Assembly (NCBI GenBank): GCA_945861725.1
Contig: CAMAVJ010000001.1
Location: forward strand, 124,001-188,000
Source of the DNA: Rickettsia typhi
Lineage (GTDB): Bacteria; Pseudomonadota; Alphaproteobacteria; Rickettsiales; Deianiraeaceae
DNA: 64,000 bases
Direction: 5' to 3'
In this document: positions 36,001 to 45,063 of the stretch, one piece after another
Layout: each line of letters starts with the position of its first letter
Numbering within the stretch: the stretch's first letter is position 1
Notes under the pieces: model-generated
What the model was told of the DNA's origin: nothing
The model's input: only the letters and a program-made list of their open reading frames with translations
Database searches by the model: none
Position numbers and translations under genes: made by a program

Positions 36001-36643
36001 GAATTGTAAATGTAAATTTTGGCATTGATGAACCAAAGTCTGATATCGGAAATTGTTCAAAAACAATGTAGGAAAGTCCTCTAAATGCAAGGTTTTTATC
36101 TTTTGCAATAATTGGGTCAACATCTTGCTCTTGCGTTCCTTTGTAAAATGAGTGCTTATATTTTGAAAGATCAATCATCTGACCATTAACTGAAACTTCC
36201 AATAATTCATCAACTTCGCCTTCACAAATACCAATTGCGAAATCAAGTTTATAAACGGAAGTAAATGTTGCTGATTGCGGTCTATTAATTCCAAAACCAC
36301 TAAGAAAACTCGTTCCCATCGAACCTACATCAAGTATATTTTGTATAAATGAGTAATCAAATGAATTTTGTACCGTTACTCCATTGCTTTGCACAACTTC
36401 CGCTGTTAAATTATTATACCAAATTAAATCCCCAGCAAGCGTTGCCTTTCCAAAAACAAGCGGAATAGCGGCATTTTCACCATTTCCTTGCGTTAAAATA
36501 TTACCAATTCCATTAAGATTTTCCTGAAGTGAACGTAATTTGGCGTATTGTGCAATTTCTGAATTTACACCATTCATACTTGACTGAATTGAAGAAAAAC
36601 TCGCATTAATCGAATCTGAAATAAGAGACACAATTCCTTGCAT
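33017..36643 (-). CDS. Gene transfer agent baseplate 'megatron' protein (RcGTA g15-like)
   Basis: Large tail/baseplate hub protein of alphaproteobacterial gene transfer agents. N-terminal phage-tail part (about 50-290), then the GTA TIM-barrel domain (about 290-640): THTRVIGRDANGNLRYGG, KPWRGRLTG, DCFVIGTEMVGL, YAADWSEYHH, FIGLDAYFPLT and WTWDARPFPFFP. A C-terminal baseplate-like region follows. 1208 aa, uninterrupted, slightly shorter than RcGTA g15 (about 1300). No capsid, portal, terminase or other tail gene is nearby; neighbours are rnd and clpP. The intact frame suggests continuing selection. Confidence 0.9.
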   Translation of the reverse strand: MQGIVSLISDSINASFSSIQSSMNGVNSEIAQYAKLRSLQENLNGIGNILTQGNGENAAIPLVFGKATLAGDLIWYNNLTAEVVQSNGVTVQNSFDYSFIQNILDVGSMGTSFLSGFGINRPQSATFTSVYKLDFAIGICEGEVDELLEVSVNGQMIDLSKYKHSFYKGTQEQDVDPIIAKDKNLAFRGLSYIVFEQFPISDFGSSMPKFTFTIQKNISKYNPKSINNVIKGVTLIPASGEFCYNTQITTKYKIRGTKNGDVLLQDSKKVINCNNNSNKADVLVSLDQLQSQLPNLEWVSVIVNWFGDSSDIANCSISPACEYNDYNIVTLPDEWSVLGKKRTHTRVIGRDANGNLRYGGTPSDCSVVALLKELKNRGLKIAFTPMLMVDIKGKPWRGRLTGSHSNISNFFHKSDGYNAFISHYANLTKGLADCFVIGTEMVGLTKINHNNTFPAVDEFCSLANSIRSIVETSTKLTYAADWSEYHHTEGGFYNMDKLWANENIDFIGLDAYFPLTEKSSQPLISEIENGWNSGEGWDFYYNWERTQKFPLSQEWAWKNIRWFIENEHINSDGTKTPWKPKMKKVWFMEYGFPSVDLCTNQPNVFHDESSSESAFPRGSKGMVDFQSQSDAIIATENFWSKNSDIVQNKFVWTWDARPFPFFPLKTDVWADCSNWQFGHWLNGKVMSCQVSDLVEFLLIRAGIENYEIRDVNGVMNGVVLNGLVSYKTILGWVLLLYNLRIFQENGKIIVDSMKNLSIIPILIEDVVIDEIRAEILNVHSASGIAISKVTLSFYDVERDCALSILYVSDDSKVDGVEYSFAMPFVLSQSVAQNLARKVLVFLNSMTMQKIKLPASDYYMKINAGNLIEFTDGDATSIGIVEQFHFNGENIDVEFIKMYGVMLDMIKESVITVDGKVSARNLEYVQQISYEIIDANNFTNKGFIDGTFPLWFAFSNIPKSGVAIYYSTKVNGDFIKIFDETRNSIMGKVLDGTDLPVDCFVVDEINKITLEVSGGDLKSISDDDFFAMKNLCIIGGEICAFRDVKAIGCGIFEISHLLRARFGSDVEQITDGKRFVLLSGNICQLEFPFDVASIYFKFIYDGRTLDETNCVEFLPQKLGISAWKVRNIQQALQENGDVLFSWKEQIAIKSGFFGKSGTNTHIFNVILSAPSFYVQIEVSGMNYFLYTKQMQVSDGISYINSVKCDVFIV

Positions 36644-36785
36644 GTTTTTGAAAAAAGTTGTCCATTACCAAGTAAGAATTTTATTATGTGGAAGCATTTT
36701 TAACAAAATTATTGCGATGTTAGAATTATTTTCTTGATTTATAAAAAACTTTATTTTAGACACATCAGATTAATTTACTTTTTAA

Positions 36786-37457
36786 GTGATGGCGTATTTT
36801 TTAGGGGAAAATGACAACAGGTTTAGTACGGTTACAAATACTGCAACTAATAGCCTCGTTCCAATTGTAATTGAGCAAACTGGAAAGGGTGAAAGATCAT
36901 TTGATATCTACTCTCGCCTTCTTCGCGAAAGAATTATCTTTGTCACTGGTCAAGTTGAAGACTATATGGCATCATTAATTTGTGCACAGCTTTTATTTTT
37001 GGAATCTGAGGATCCTGAAAAAGATATTTATCTTTACATAAACTCCCCAGGCGGCGTTGTTACAGCAGGTCTTTCAATTTACGACACAATGCAATTTATC
37101 AAACCCGATGTTGTGACACTTTGTATGGGACAAGCCTGTTCAATGGGCTCACTACTTTTAACAGCTGGAGCCGCTGGAAAAAGATTCTGCCTTCCAAATG
37201 CAAGAGTGATGATTCACCAACCATCTGGCGGTTCAAGAGGGCAAGCCACCGATATTGAAATTCATACAAAAGAAATTCTTGCAATTAAAAAACGGTTGAA
37301 TGAAATTTATGTTAAACATACTGGACAAAAACTCCAAATCGTTCAAAAAAATATGGAACGCGATAACTTTATGTCTCCCGAACAGGCAAAGGCTTTTGGT
37401 CTTGTTGATGCCGTAATAGAATCACGCCATGCGATTCAAGCTCCAGAAAAAAAATAA
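36786..37457 (+). CDS. clpP: ATP-dependent Clp protease proteolytic subunit
   Basis: Serine protease barrel fed by ClpX. Catalytic Ser in GQACSMGS (about 119), His in MIHQPSGG (about 144), Asp in ERDNFMS. ATG at 36789 directly follows GTG 36786; either may start. 223 aa with a slightly long N-terminus. A CTTGATTTATAAA promoter-like element lies near 36733. Followed by clpX after 24 nt. Confidence 0.96.
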   Translation: MMAYFLGENDNRFSTVTNTATNSLVPIVIEQTGKGERSFDIYSRLLRERIIFVTGQVEDYMASLICAQLLFLESEDPEKDIYLYINSPGGVVTAGLSIYDTMQFIKPDVVTLCMGQACSMGSLLLTAGAAGKRFCLPNARVMIHQPSGGSRGQATDIEIHTKEILAIKKRLNEIYVKHTGQKLQIVQKNMERDNFMSPEQAKAFGLVDAVIESRHAIQAPEKK

Positions 37458-37481
37458 CTAACTACAAGTAATTCAATCAAT

Positions 37482-38780
37482 ATGTCTACAAACTTACTAT
37501 ACTGTTCATTTTGCGGAAAAGGTCAACATGAAGTCAAAAAACTAATTGCTGGGCCAAATGTTTTCATTTGTAACGAATGCGTTGAACTTTGTGACAACAT
37601 TGTTTCTGATATGAAATATGAAGAAAATGTTGCAGGCGAACGCATTCCAACACCAAGTGAAATTCATAAAATTTTGGATCAATACATAATAGGGCACGAC
37701 GAAGCAAAGAAAATTATGGCAGTCGCTGTTTATAACCACTACAAACGCATCAAAAATCCAAACACAGATGGCGGTGTTCAAATTCAAAAATCTAATATTC
37801 TTCTTTTGGGACCAACGGGTTCAGGTAAGACACTTTTTGCACAAACTCTCGCAAAGGTTTTAAAAGTTCCGTTTGCAATTGCAGACGCAACAACTTTAAC
37901 AGAGGCAGGTTATGTTGGTGAGGATGTTGAAAATATAGTTCTTCGCCTTGTTCAAAATGCAAATTACGACATTGCCAAAGCAGAACAGGGCATCATTTAT
38001 ATTGATGAAATCGATAAAATATCCCGTAAATCAGATTCTCCATCAATCACTCGCGATGTTTCTGGGGAAGGAGTTCAACAAGCACTATTAAAAATTATTG
38101 AAGGAACAATTGCTTCCGTTCCACCACAAGGCGGAAGAAAACACCCGCAACAGGAATATATTAAAGTTGACACAACAAATATCTTATTCATTTGTGGCGG
38201 AGCATTTGCCGGAATTGAGAAAATTGTTGAACGCAGAATGACAAAAGGTGGCATTGGCTTTGGTGTTGATGTTAAAGCTAAAGTGAAAAATACAATATCA
38301 CTTATTAAGGATGTTACAATCGAGGATGTTATTTCTTACGGTCTAATTCCTGAATTTATCGGGCGTCTTCAAGTTCTTGCAAAGTTAAGCGAATTAACAG
38401 AAGATGAACTGGTTAGAGTTCTCCATGAACCAAAAAATGCGATTATTAAACAATACACGAAACTTTTTGAATATGATAACGCAAATCTTGTCTTCACTGA
38501 TGAAGCTGTGGCTGAAATCGCAAAAGAAGCAATTCGCTGCAAAACGGGAGCAAGGGGTCTTCGCACAATAATTGAAAGCACACTGCTTGAAACAATGTAT
38601 ACTCTTCCTGATACACGCGACTCAGTTCGCACAGTTGTGATTGATAAAGCGGTAATTTCTGACAAAGCAAAGCCACAGATTCGTATCGAAAAAGCACAAT
38701 TAAGCGAAAGAAAAACAAAGAAATCCGTTGAGAAAAAACTTGACAATTCTTCTGAGGAAATTCACAAAGAAGCAAATTAA
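37482..38780 (+). CDS. clpX: ATP-dependent Clp protease ATPase subunit ClpX
   Basis: AAA+ unfoldase partner of ClpP. N-terminal zinc-binding domain [11 protein letters not shown] ... CNECVELC (about 9-37), Walker [11 protein letters not shown] (about 108-117), Walker [10 protein letters not shown], pore loop near GYVGEDVE, and sensor 2 GARGLR. 432 aa. Followed by gatB 11 nt later, an unusual partner for clpPX, which is usually followed by lon. Confidence 0.97.
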   Translation: MSTNLLYCSFCGKGQHEVKKLIAGPNVFICNECVELCDNIVSDMKYEENVAGERIPTPSEIHKILDQYIIGHDEAKKIMAVAVYNHYKRIKNPNTDGGVQIQKSNILLLGPTGSGKTLFAQTLAKVLKVPFAIADATTLTEAGYVGEDVENIVLRLVQNANYDIAKAEQGIIYIDEIDKISRKSDSPSITRDVSGEGVQQALLKIIEGTIASVPPQGGRKHPQQEYIKVDTTNILFICGGAFAGIEKIVERRMTKGGIGFGVDVKAKVKNTISLIKDVTIEDVISYGLIPEFIGRLQVLAKLSELTEDELVRVLHEPKNAIIKQYTKLFEYDNANLVFTDEAVAEIAKEAIRCKTGARGLRTIIESTLLETMYTLPDTRDSVRTVVIDKAVISDKAKPQIRIEKAQLSERKTKKSVEKKLDNSSEEIHKEAN

Positions 38781-38791
38781 AGCTCAATTGC

Positions 38792-40249
38792 ATGGTTATC
38801 AAAGGCAAAACTGGAAACTGGAATATCGTTATTGGACTTGAAGTTCACGCACAAATTAACACAAAAACCAAACTTTTTTCCTCCAGTGCTGCAACTCATG
38901 ATGCTATGCCAAATACACAAGTTTCTTTCTTTGATATTGCTTCCCCAGGTCAACTTCCAGTTCTAAATATGGAAGCTGTAAAAAAGGCTGCAAAAACTGG
39001 ATTTGCGATCAATGGAGTGGTCAACAAAAATTCTTCTTTTGATAGAAAACACTATTTTTACCCAGATCTTCCACAAGGTTATCAAATAACACAGCTTTAC
39101 AATCCAATCGTTGATGGAGGAAGGATTGAAATCATTGATGAAAGCGGAAAAAAGAAAACAATTCGCATAAATAGAATACATATTGAACAAGATGCTGGCA
39201 AGTTAATTCATGATATTTACGACGATCAATCTTGCGTTGATCTTAATCGTGCAGGTATTCCACTAATGGAAATCGTTTCAGAAGCCGATATGAAATCCCC
39301 ACATGAGGCAGTTGAATATATAAAAAATCTTCGTCTTTTATTGCGTGCAATTGATACCAGTGACGCAGATATGGAAAAAGGTAATTTCCGTTGCGATGTC
39401 AATGTTTCCGTGATGCGTGAAGGTGAAACAAAATTTGGGACTCGTTGTGAAATCAAAAATGTGAACTCAATTCGCTCGGTCTCAAAGGCAATTGAAGTTG
39501 AGGCGAATCGTCATGTTGAATTAATTGAATCTGGTGAAAAAGTCATTCAACAAACACGACTTTTTGACACAAAACTTGATAAAACTCGTAAAATGAGAAA
39601 CAAAGAAGAGGAAGATGATTACCGTTATTTTCCAGATCCCGACCTTATGCCAATTAATTTAACAGATGAATTTTTAGCACAAATCAAGGCAAGTTTGCCA
39701 GAACTTCCAAGTGAAAAAATTGAAAGATATCAATCACAGTATGGACTTTCATACTACGATGCCTCGGTATTAATTTCAGAAAAATCAATCAATTATTACT
39801 TTGAACAGGGAGTGTCTGTTGCACAAGATGTTAAAAATTTTGTGAATTTATTACTCAGTGAACTTCTTGGACGCACAAAAAAAGCGGAAATCGAACTTGA
39901 AAATTGTAAAGTCTCAAGTAAAAACCTCGCCGAACTTTCAAATCGCATTAAAAGCGGAATTATTTCTGGAAAAATTGCAAAAGATGTTATGGATATAATG
40001 TTTGCAACGGGGCAAAATGCAGATGTGGTTATCAAGGATAAAAACCTTGTGCAAGTTACTGATGAAAGTGCAATTTTAGAGTCAATTCGTAATGTTCTTG
40101 CACAAAATTCTTCGCAAATTGAGGAATTTAAGGCAGGAAAAACAAAGGTTCTTGGGTTTTTAGTTGGTATGATTATGAAAGAGACTCAGGGAAAGGCAAA
40201 TCCTACTTCCGTGAATAAATTACTCTTGGAGGAAATCACTAAATTTTGA
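38792..40249 (+). CDS. gatB: Aspartyl/glutamyl-tRNA amidotransferase subunit B
   Basis: Kinase/transamidase subunit making Gln-tRNA(Gln) and/or Asn-tRNA(Asn). IGLEVHAQINTKTKLF (start), RKHYFYPDLPQGYQITQ, RTHIEQDAGKL-like INRIHIEQDAGKL, and DVNVSVMREGETKFGTRCEIKN are diagnostic. C-terminal YqeY-like tail present. 485 aa. gatC and gatA are elsewhere. A hairpin terminator follows. Confidence 0.96.
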   Translation: MVIKGKTGNWNIVIGLEVHAQINTKTKLFSSSAATHDAMPNTQVSFFDIASPGQLPVLNMEAVKKAAKTGFAINGVVNKNSSFDRKHYFYPDLPQGYQITQLYNPIVDGGRIEIIDESGKKKTIRINRIHIEQDAGKLIHDIYDDQSCVDLNRAGIPLMEIVSEADMKSPHEAVEYIKNLRLLLRAIDTSDADMEKGNFRCDVNVSVMREGETKFGTRCEIKNVNSIRSVSKAIEVEANRHVELIESGEKVIQQTRLFDTKLDKTRKMRNKEEEDDYRYFPDPDLMPINLTDEFLAQIKASLPELPSEKIERYQSQYGLSYYDASVLISEKSINYYFEQGVSVAQDVKNFVNLLLSELLGRTKKAEIELENCKVSSKNLAELSNRIKSGIISGKIAKDVMDIMFATGQNADVVIKDKNLVQVTDESAILESIRNVLAQNSSQIEEFKAGKTKVLGFLVGMIMKETQGKANPTSVNKLLLEEITKF

Positions 40250-40273
40250 AATAAAAAACATATTTTGTTATCG

Positions 40274-40305
40274 TGTTCTACTGCAGTAGAACAAACTATT
40301 TTTTT
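40274..40305 (+). terminator. Intrinsic terminator after gatB
   Basis: 20-nt perfect palindrome (40274-40293, centre CTGCAG) followed shortly by a seven-T run, between convergent gatB and ligA. Confidence 0.75.
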
Positions 40306-40310
40306 ATTTT

Positions 40311-42290
40311 TTAGATTTTTCTACATAAATCCAAAAATTCTACCTCATTTAAAATTTTTACACCAAGTTCTTGTGCTTTTTTTAATTTTAAACCTGAATC
40401 CTCACCACATATAAGGTATTCAAGGGCCTTTGATACGCTTGATGCTATAGAAAAACCAGCTTTTTGGGCCATCTCCTTTGCTTCTGCACGCGAAATTGAA
40501 AGAGTACCAGTGAAGAGGATCGCACCCCTATCCCCACTTATCTGTTCTTCATGATAAACATCGGTGATTGAAAGTAATTTAGTAATTTCTTCCCTATTAA
40601 TTTTTAAATATGAAACAACTTCTTTTGCAGTTTTCTCACCAATACCATCAAGTTCTATAAGTTTTTCAAGTTGCATTGCGAACGAAATTTCCTGCGTTAA
40701 ATTTTCGCCAGATTTAAAAAATCCCGCAAGTATTTTCGCGTTTTCCATTCCAACGGAATAAATCCCAAAGGAGTTGATCATTTTGTAAAGGGCGACTTTT
40801 TTGCTTACATTAATTGCATTTATAAGATTTTTTACCGAAATTTCACCCCAACCCTCCCAATTTTTTAGTTTCATTTCCGAAATTTTTTCCGGCAGAAGAA
40901 ATATATCAGAAAATGTTTTAATGAAACCTTGATTAAAGAATTCTTCGATTTGCCTTTCTCCAAGTCCAACAATGTTGAAGCACTCTTTTGAGACAAAATA
41001 CTTAAATCTACCAAGGTTTTGCTCCTTACAACTTGCAAAATTCATACAGCGAATTAAGGTTTCAGCTTGCGTGAGTTCAAAACCACAGCATGGGCAATTT
41101 ATTGGAAATTCAAATACACTTGTTGGAATACTATTTGGGTTCTTTTCGCATACTTTCAAAATTTTTGGGATAACATCGCCCGCACGTTCAATTTCAATGA
41201 TGTCCCCAACATTTACTCCAAGACGATAAATTTCGTCCTTATTATGAAGAGTTGCACGCTTAATTACAACACCACCAAGGTTCACAGGTAAAAGTTCCGC
41301 AACAGGTGTGATAATTCCCGTTCTACCAACTTGCAGTATAATATTTTCAAGCTTTGTTTGTGCTTTTTTGGAAGAAAACTTGTGTGCAACAGCCCACCTT
41401 GGTGCATTTGCCGTAGTTCCAAGGCGTTTTTGAAGAAAAATACTATTAATTTTATACACGATACCATCAATATCGTATCCAATTTGAAATCGATGCTTGG
41501 CAACGGAGTTGTAGTAATTAAGCATTAATTCAATTGAATTGCAAATTGCATAATCGTTTACATAAAATCCATTTTTTGAAAGGAAAGTATAGATTTTTCC
41601 TTGTGTTGTAAGCAGTGTTTCAGTTATATTTTCGTCGTGAAAAATACCAGAATATGCGTAATATTTTAAATTTCGTGCCTTTGTGAATGTAGAATCAAGT
41701 TGACGGAGTGAGCCAGAAGCGGCATTTCGCGGATTTGCAAAAATTTTCCCGCCAGTTTTTGCGTTTTCCCTGTTAAGTTCCTCAAAATCGGAATTAAGCA
41801 TATAAACCTCACCACGGACTTCAACCACTGAGTTTGTAGAAATTTTTGTTGGAAATCCTTCAATTGTCAGAATATTTTCTGTGATGTTTTCTCCAATTTC
41901 ACCGTCACCCCTTGTTAAAATATGCACCAATGTTCCATTTTCATAAAGTGCAGAAAATGAAACGCCATCAATCTTTTTTTCCGCTGTAAATTCATAAAAT
42001 TCACCTTCGGTATTCAAGAAATTATTGACTTTTTTTATAAAATCTCGAAGTTCGTCTTCATCAAAAACATTGCCAAGGGAAAGCATTGGCGAGCGGTGGG
42101 GAATTTTTGCGAATTTTGTCTGCGTAAGATCAAGACCAAATGTGAATAGATCCACGTGTGATGATGTCAATTCCCGAAGGCGTTTCGTGAGAAAATCATA
42201 TTCTTCATCTGAAATTTCTGGTGATGACTGTTCATAGTAAAGTTTATTGTGATGTGCAATTTGCCTTTTTAATTCATCAATTTCACTCAT
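40311..42290 (-). CDS. ligA: NAD-dependent DNA ligase
   Basis: Seals nicks in replication. Adenylation Lys in EKKIDGVSFSALYENG (about 104-120), zinc finger CPCCGFEL ... CMNFASCK, helix-hairpin-helix repeats (ELDGIGEKTAKEV) and a C-terminal BRCT domain (GAILFTGTLSI onward). 659 aa is standard. Separated from purM upstream by 8 nt. Confidence 0.97.
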   Translation of the reverse strand: MSEIDELKRQIAHHNKLYYEQSSPEISDEEYDFLTKRLRELTSSHVDLFTFGLDLTQTKFAKIPHRSPMLSLGNVFDEDELRDFIKKVNNFLNTEGEFYEFTAEKKIDGVSFSALYENGTLVHILTRGDGEIGENITENILTIEGFPTKISTNSVVEVRGEVYMLNSDFEELNRENAKTGGKIFANPRNAASGSLRQLDSTFTKARNLKYYAYSGIFHDENITETLLTTQGKIYTFLSKNGFYVNDYAICNSIELMLNYYNSVAKHRFQIGYDIDGIVYKINSIFLQKRLGTTANAPRWAVAHKFSSKKAQTKLENIILQVGRTGIITPVAELLPVNLGGVVIKRATLHNKDEIYRLGVNVGDIIEIERAGDVIPKILKVCEKNPNSIPTSVFEFPINCPCCGFELTQAETLIRCMNFASCKEQNLGRFKYFVSKECFNIVGLGERQIEEFFNQGFIKTFSDIFLLPEKISEMKLKNWEGWGEISVKNLINAINVSKKVALYKMINSFGIYSVGMENAKILAGFFKSGENLTQEISFAMQLEKLIELDGIGEKTAKEVVSYLKINREEITKLLSITDVYHEEQISGDRGAILFTGTLSISRAEAKEMAQKAGFSIASSVSKALEYLICGEDSGLKLKKAQELGVKILNEVEFLDLCRKI

Positions 42291-42298
42291 TTTTAAAG

Positions 42299-43576
42299 TT
42301 ATTTACAAACAACGGATCCGAAAATATATGAACCATCAAATCCTGTAAGAACGCTTTCCAAATTTTGCTTTTTACAAACAACAACCATTCCAATTCCCAT
42401 ATTAAAAACCTTGAACATTTCCTCAGTTTCAATGTTCCCGTTTTTTTGTATCCAATTGAAAATTTCTGGCGTTTGAATTGCATCGTAATTGATGGCTAAA
42501 TCAAGACCGCTTGGGATAATTCGCATTGTGTTAGAGTAAAGCCCTCCTCCAGTAATGTGAGCAAGACCTTTGATTAAAGCATTTTGACTTTTATATTTCA
42601 TTGAAATATTGTTATATATATTGTCTGCGTTTTGTTCATCAGAAGCGTATATATGTAATGATGTTCCATTTCCTGCAATATAACAATTGCGGTCATTCGT
42701 TGCAATTCCAATGCTGCATAATGCTCTAGTATAAGAACCATCTTGCATATTTGTTCTGGCAATTTGAATTTCATTGCTTAATTGTTTGGCATAAGTTTCA
42801 TCTTTAATTGTAATACGATATTTACAATCTTTGGTTTTGTAAGGCGTAACCTCAATAAAATCATTACTCAATATACCTTTGTTGAAATCTGCATCGATAA
42901 AACCTAGTACATCTTTGACGTAAATTTTTGTTGGTGTCAAAAGCTTTTCAAGTAATTCTTGTGAATTTTCGCCCGTTTTTTCAAGAACTGCATTCACAAG
43001 TGAAAACCCGTTTGAATGAATTCCACTTGACGGAAGTGCGATGAGGCAATCCCCTGCTTTAATATTTTGTGATGGCAACATCCGTTCTTTTTCTACGGCT
43101 CCAACAACGAAACCTGCTAAATCGTATTCCCCATTTTTGTAGATATCAGGCATTTCGGCGGTTTCGCCTCCTGCAAGTTCACATCCTGCAATTTTACACC
43201 CTTCATTTATTCCGATAATTATTTGCTCCAAAATGGAAACATCAACGCTTGAATTTGCCAAGTAATCCAAAAAAAATATCGGTTTTGCACCATGACAAAG
43301 AATATCGTTCACGCACATTGCTACAAGATCGATGCCAATCGTGTTATGCTTATTCGCACGAAATGCAAGCTTGAGTTTTGTTCCAACGCCATCAGTTCCT
43401 GAAACTAAAACTGGGTTTTTCATACCCAAAGATGAAACATCAAACATATTGCCGTAAAGCCCAATCGTGTTATTTTTTGTAATTTTCTTAATTGATTCAA
43501 CGAAGTTATCGCCCTTTTCAATGTCAACACCTGCTGATTTGTAAGTAAGTTTTTCGTTGGTATTTTCGTTTGACAT
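42299..43576 (-). CDS. purM: Phosphoribosylformylglycinamidine cyclo-ligase with about 100-aa insertion
   Basis: Fifth step of purine synthesis (FGAM to AIR). Family motifs are intact: VSGTDGVGTKLKLAF (about 58-72), IGIDLVAMCVNDILCHGAKPIFFLDY, GCELAGGETAEMPDIY, SGIHSNGFSLV, LLTPTKIYVK (212-221), GLAHITGGGL (336-345). Usual length is 340-350 aa; here 425. The extra residues (about 229-334; 42577-42892) sit between the VKxxL helix and the GLAHITGGG strand, which in other PurM are a few residues apart. The insert is in frame without stops, and has no intein splice-site residues. Confidence 0.95.
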   Translation of the reverse strand: MSNENTNEKLTYKSAGVDIEKGDNFVESIKKITKNNTIGLYGNMFDVSSLGMKNPVLVSGTDGVGTKLKLAFRANKHNTIGIDLVAMCVNDILCHGAKPIFFLDYLANSSVDVSILEQIIIGINEGCKIAGCELAGGETAEMPDIYKNGEYDLAGFVVGAVEKERMLPSQNIKAGDCLIALPSSGIHSNGFSLVNAVLEKTGENSQELLEKLLTPTKIYVKDVLGFIDADFNKGILSNDFIEVTPYKTKDCKYRITIKDETYAKQLSNEIQIARTNMQDGSYTRALCSIGIATNDRNCYIAGNGTSLHIYASDEQNADNIYNNISMKYKSQNALIKGLAHITGGGLYSNTMRIIPSGLDLAINYDAIQTPEIFNWIQKNGNIETEEMFKVFNMGIGMVVVCKKQNLESVLTGFDGSYIFGSVVCK

Positions 43577-43605
43577 TTAACACAACTTTAATTCTTTTAC
43601 TTTAA

Positions 43606-44715
43606 GTGAAATATTTTTTTTATTTGCAAGTGAAATTTGAATCTCCTTACGCTATTTTTCCAAAAATGGGAAAAATTTATAAAAACTTGCTTCCGCAATC
43701 GGTTTTATCAATTAGTGATATTGATAATTTGTCAAATTCTATTGGATACATTTCCTACGAAAATTATACACAAATTGAAGATATTTCACCACAGAAAATA
43801 AAATCTTTCTGCGAAATGCCATCAATTTTTTTTGGAAAATTTGAAAATTCTGAAGATTTTGATATCACTAATATTAAAAGTGGGGAAATTCCAACTGTTT
43901 CATGGATTAAGTCTAATATGACTAATGAACAATATTTTTCCAAAGTTGATAAAATTCTTGATTATATCAAAAAAGGGACTTGCTATCAAGTGAATTTAAC
44001 GCGAAAATTCTTCGGTGAATTTGAAGATGTGCCAAATCCGAGTGATATTTTTTCAAAACTTTATTCAATTTCACCAAATCCGTATTCAATACTTCTAGTT
44101 TTGGATGATAGCAGGGCGATCGTTTCATCATCACCTGAATGTTTTTTGACGCGAAAAAATGATGAAATTAATTCAATTCCAATTAAGGGTTCGCTGAAAT
44201 CTTCAGATGCAATTTGCAATTTAAACAATGTAAAGGATAAATCTGAAAATTTAATGATCACCGACCTTGTGCGTAATGATATCGGGCGTATTTCTGAAAA
44301 AGTTTGGGTGGTGGATTTCCAAAGAGCTGAAACATTTTCGCAAATTCACCACCTTTCTTCAAATGTTATTGGAAAATTGAACCGTTATATAAGTAATTCT
44401 GAATGTTTTCTTGCAACATTTCCAGCTGGCTCAATGACGGGTGCTCCAAAAATTAAGGCTATCGAAATAGCGAATGAAATGGAACAAGTAGAGCGAGGAG
44501 TTTATTCTGGGTGCCTTGGTATTATTGATGATTATCAAAATTTTGATTTTTCTGTTGTCATTAGAACGATCATTCTTGATGGCAAAAAGTTTGAATTTCA
44601 AGTTGGTGGTGCGATTGTTTTTGACTCAAATCCGCAAAAAGAACTTGAAGAGATGATTTTAAAAGCAATGCCAATTTTGGAAACTCTTGGTATTGGAACG
44701 GATGTTTTCTCGTGA
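43606..44715 (+). CDS. pabB: Aminodeoxychorismate synthase component I
   Basis: Converts chorismate (with ammonia from PabA) to aminodeoxychorismate for folate. The PIKGS motif with Lys (about 201-205) marks PabB rather than TrpE (PIAGT). Also seen: NLMITDLVRNDIGRI, FPAGSMTGAPKIKAIEI, GVYSGCLGI and the C-terminal VGGAIVFDSNPQKELEE. GTG start 43606, 369 aa, somewhat short at the N-terminus. Divergent from purM with only 29 nt between. Confidence 0.9.
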   Translation: MKYFFYLQVKFESPYAIFPKMGKIYKNLLPQSVLSISDIDNLSNSIGYISYENYTQIEDISPQKIKSFCEMPSIFFGKFENSEDFDITNIKSGEIPTVSWIKSNMTNEQYFSKVDKILDYIKKGTCYQVNLTRKFFGEFEDVPNPSDIFSKLYSISPNPYSILLVLDDSRAIVSSSPECFLTRKNDEINSIPIKGSLKSSDAICNLNNVKDKSENLMITDLVRNDIGRISEKVWVVDFQRAETFSQIHHLSSNVIGKLNRYISNSECFLATFPAGSMTGAPKIKAIEIANEMEQVERGVYSGCLGIIDDYQNFDFSVVIRTIILDGKKFEFQVGGAIVFDSNPQKELEEMILKAMPILETLGIGTDVFS

Positions 44716-44729
44716 AATATCAATAAATA

Positions 44730-44933
44730 TTAGCGACTTCTTGGGCTGTAATTTATTCTTGGAGTTGTAGGTTTAATACCTTTCATGCCAAAGTTTTTTC
44801 CACTGATTGGTTTACTAGATTGTGGGTTTTTTGCTTGTCTTACTTTTGCAGTTTTTGGAGTATTATCAACTTGTGCTTCAGTGTTTTCTTTTATGCTATC
44901 AGTTGTGCTTCCTTGGTTTGAATCTATATCCAT
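44730..44933 (-). CDS. Unknown 67-aa disordered, basic protein
   Basis: Low-complexity, with an acidic/polar first half and a Lys/Arg/Pro/Ser-rich second half; no hydrophobic core, so probably disordered. Converges with pabB 14 nt away. Its upstream region carries the palindrome at 44952-44983. Coding status uncertain. Confidence 0.4.
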   Translation of the reverse strand: MDIDSNQGSTTDSIKENTEAQVDNTPKTAKVRQAKNPQSSKPISGKNFGMKGIKPTTPRINYSPRSR

Positions 44934-44951
44934 AGTAGAACTTTAATTATT

Positions 44952-44983
44952 CAAAGAATATAGTATACTATTAATTTTCTTTG
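44952..44983. promoter_or_regulatory. Imperfect palindrome between a small gene and msbA
   Basis: Perfect core palindrome ATAGTATACTAT (44960-44971) flanked by CAAAGAA (44952-44958) and its complement TTCTTTG (44977-44983). Possible operator in a divergent promoter region. Confidence 0.4.
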
Positions 44984-45012
44984 CAAGAGTTATTTTCACT
45001 TCCAATAAAATC

Positions 45013-45042
45013 TTGACATTGCTAATTTTTTACACACATATT
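45013..45042 (+). promoter_or_regulatory. Candidate msbA promoter
   Basis: TTGACA at 45013-45018 and CATATT at 45037-45042 with 18-nt spacing, 22 nt before the ATG at 45064. Confidence 0.45.
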
Positions 45043-45063
45043 CGACGAATCTTGTATAGACAA

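Noticed and set aside
33017..36643. A prophage region
   Set aside because: Only one phage-type gene, of the GTA megatron family, with housekeeping genes on both sides.
42577..42892. Intein in PurM
   Set aside because: No Cys/Ser at the N-side splice site, no His-Asn followed by Cys/Ser/Thr at the C-side; only about 100 residues.
45013..45063. N-terminal extension of msbA from TTG 45013
   Set aside because: The codon is part of the TTGACA promoter element; the ATG at 45064 fits better.
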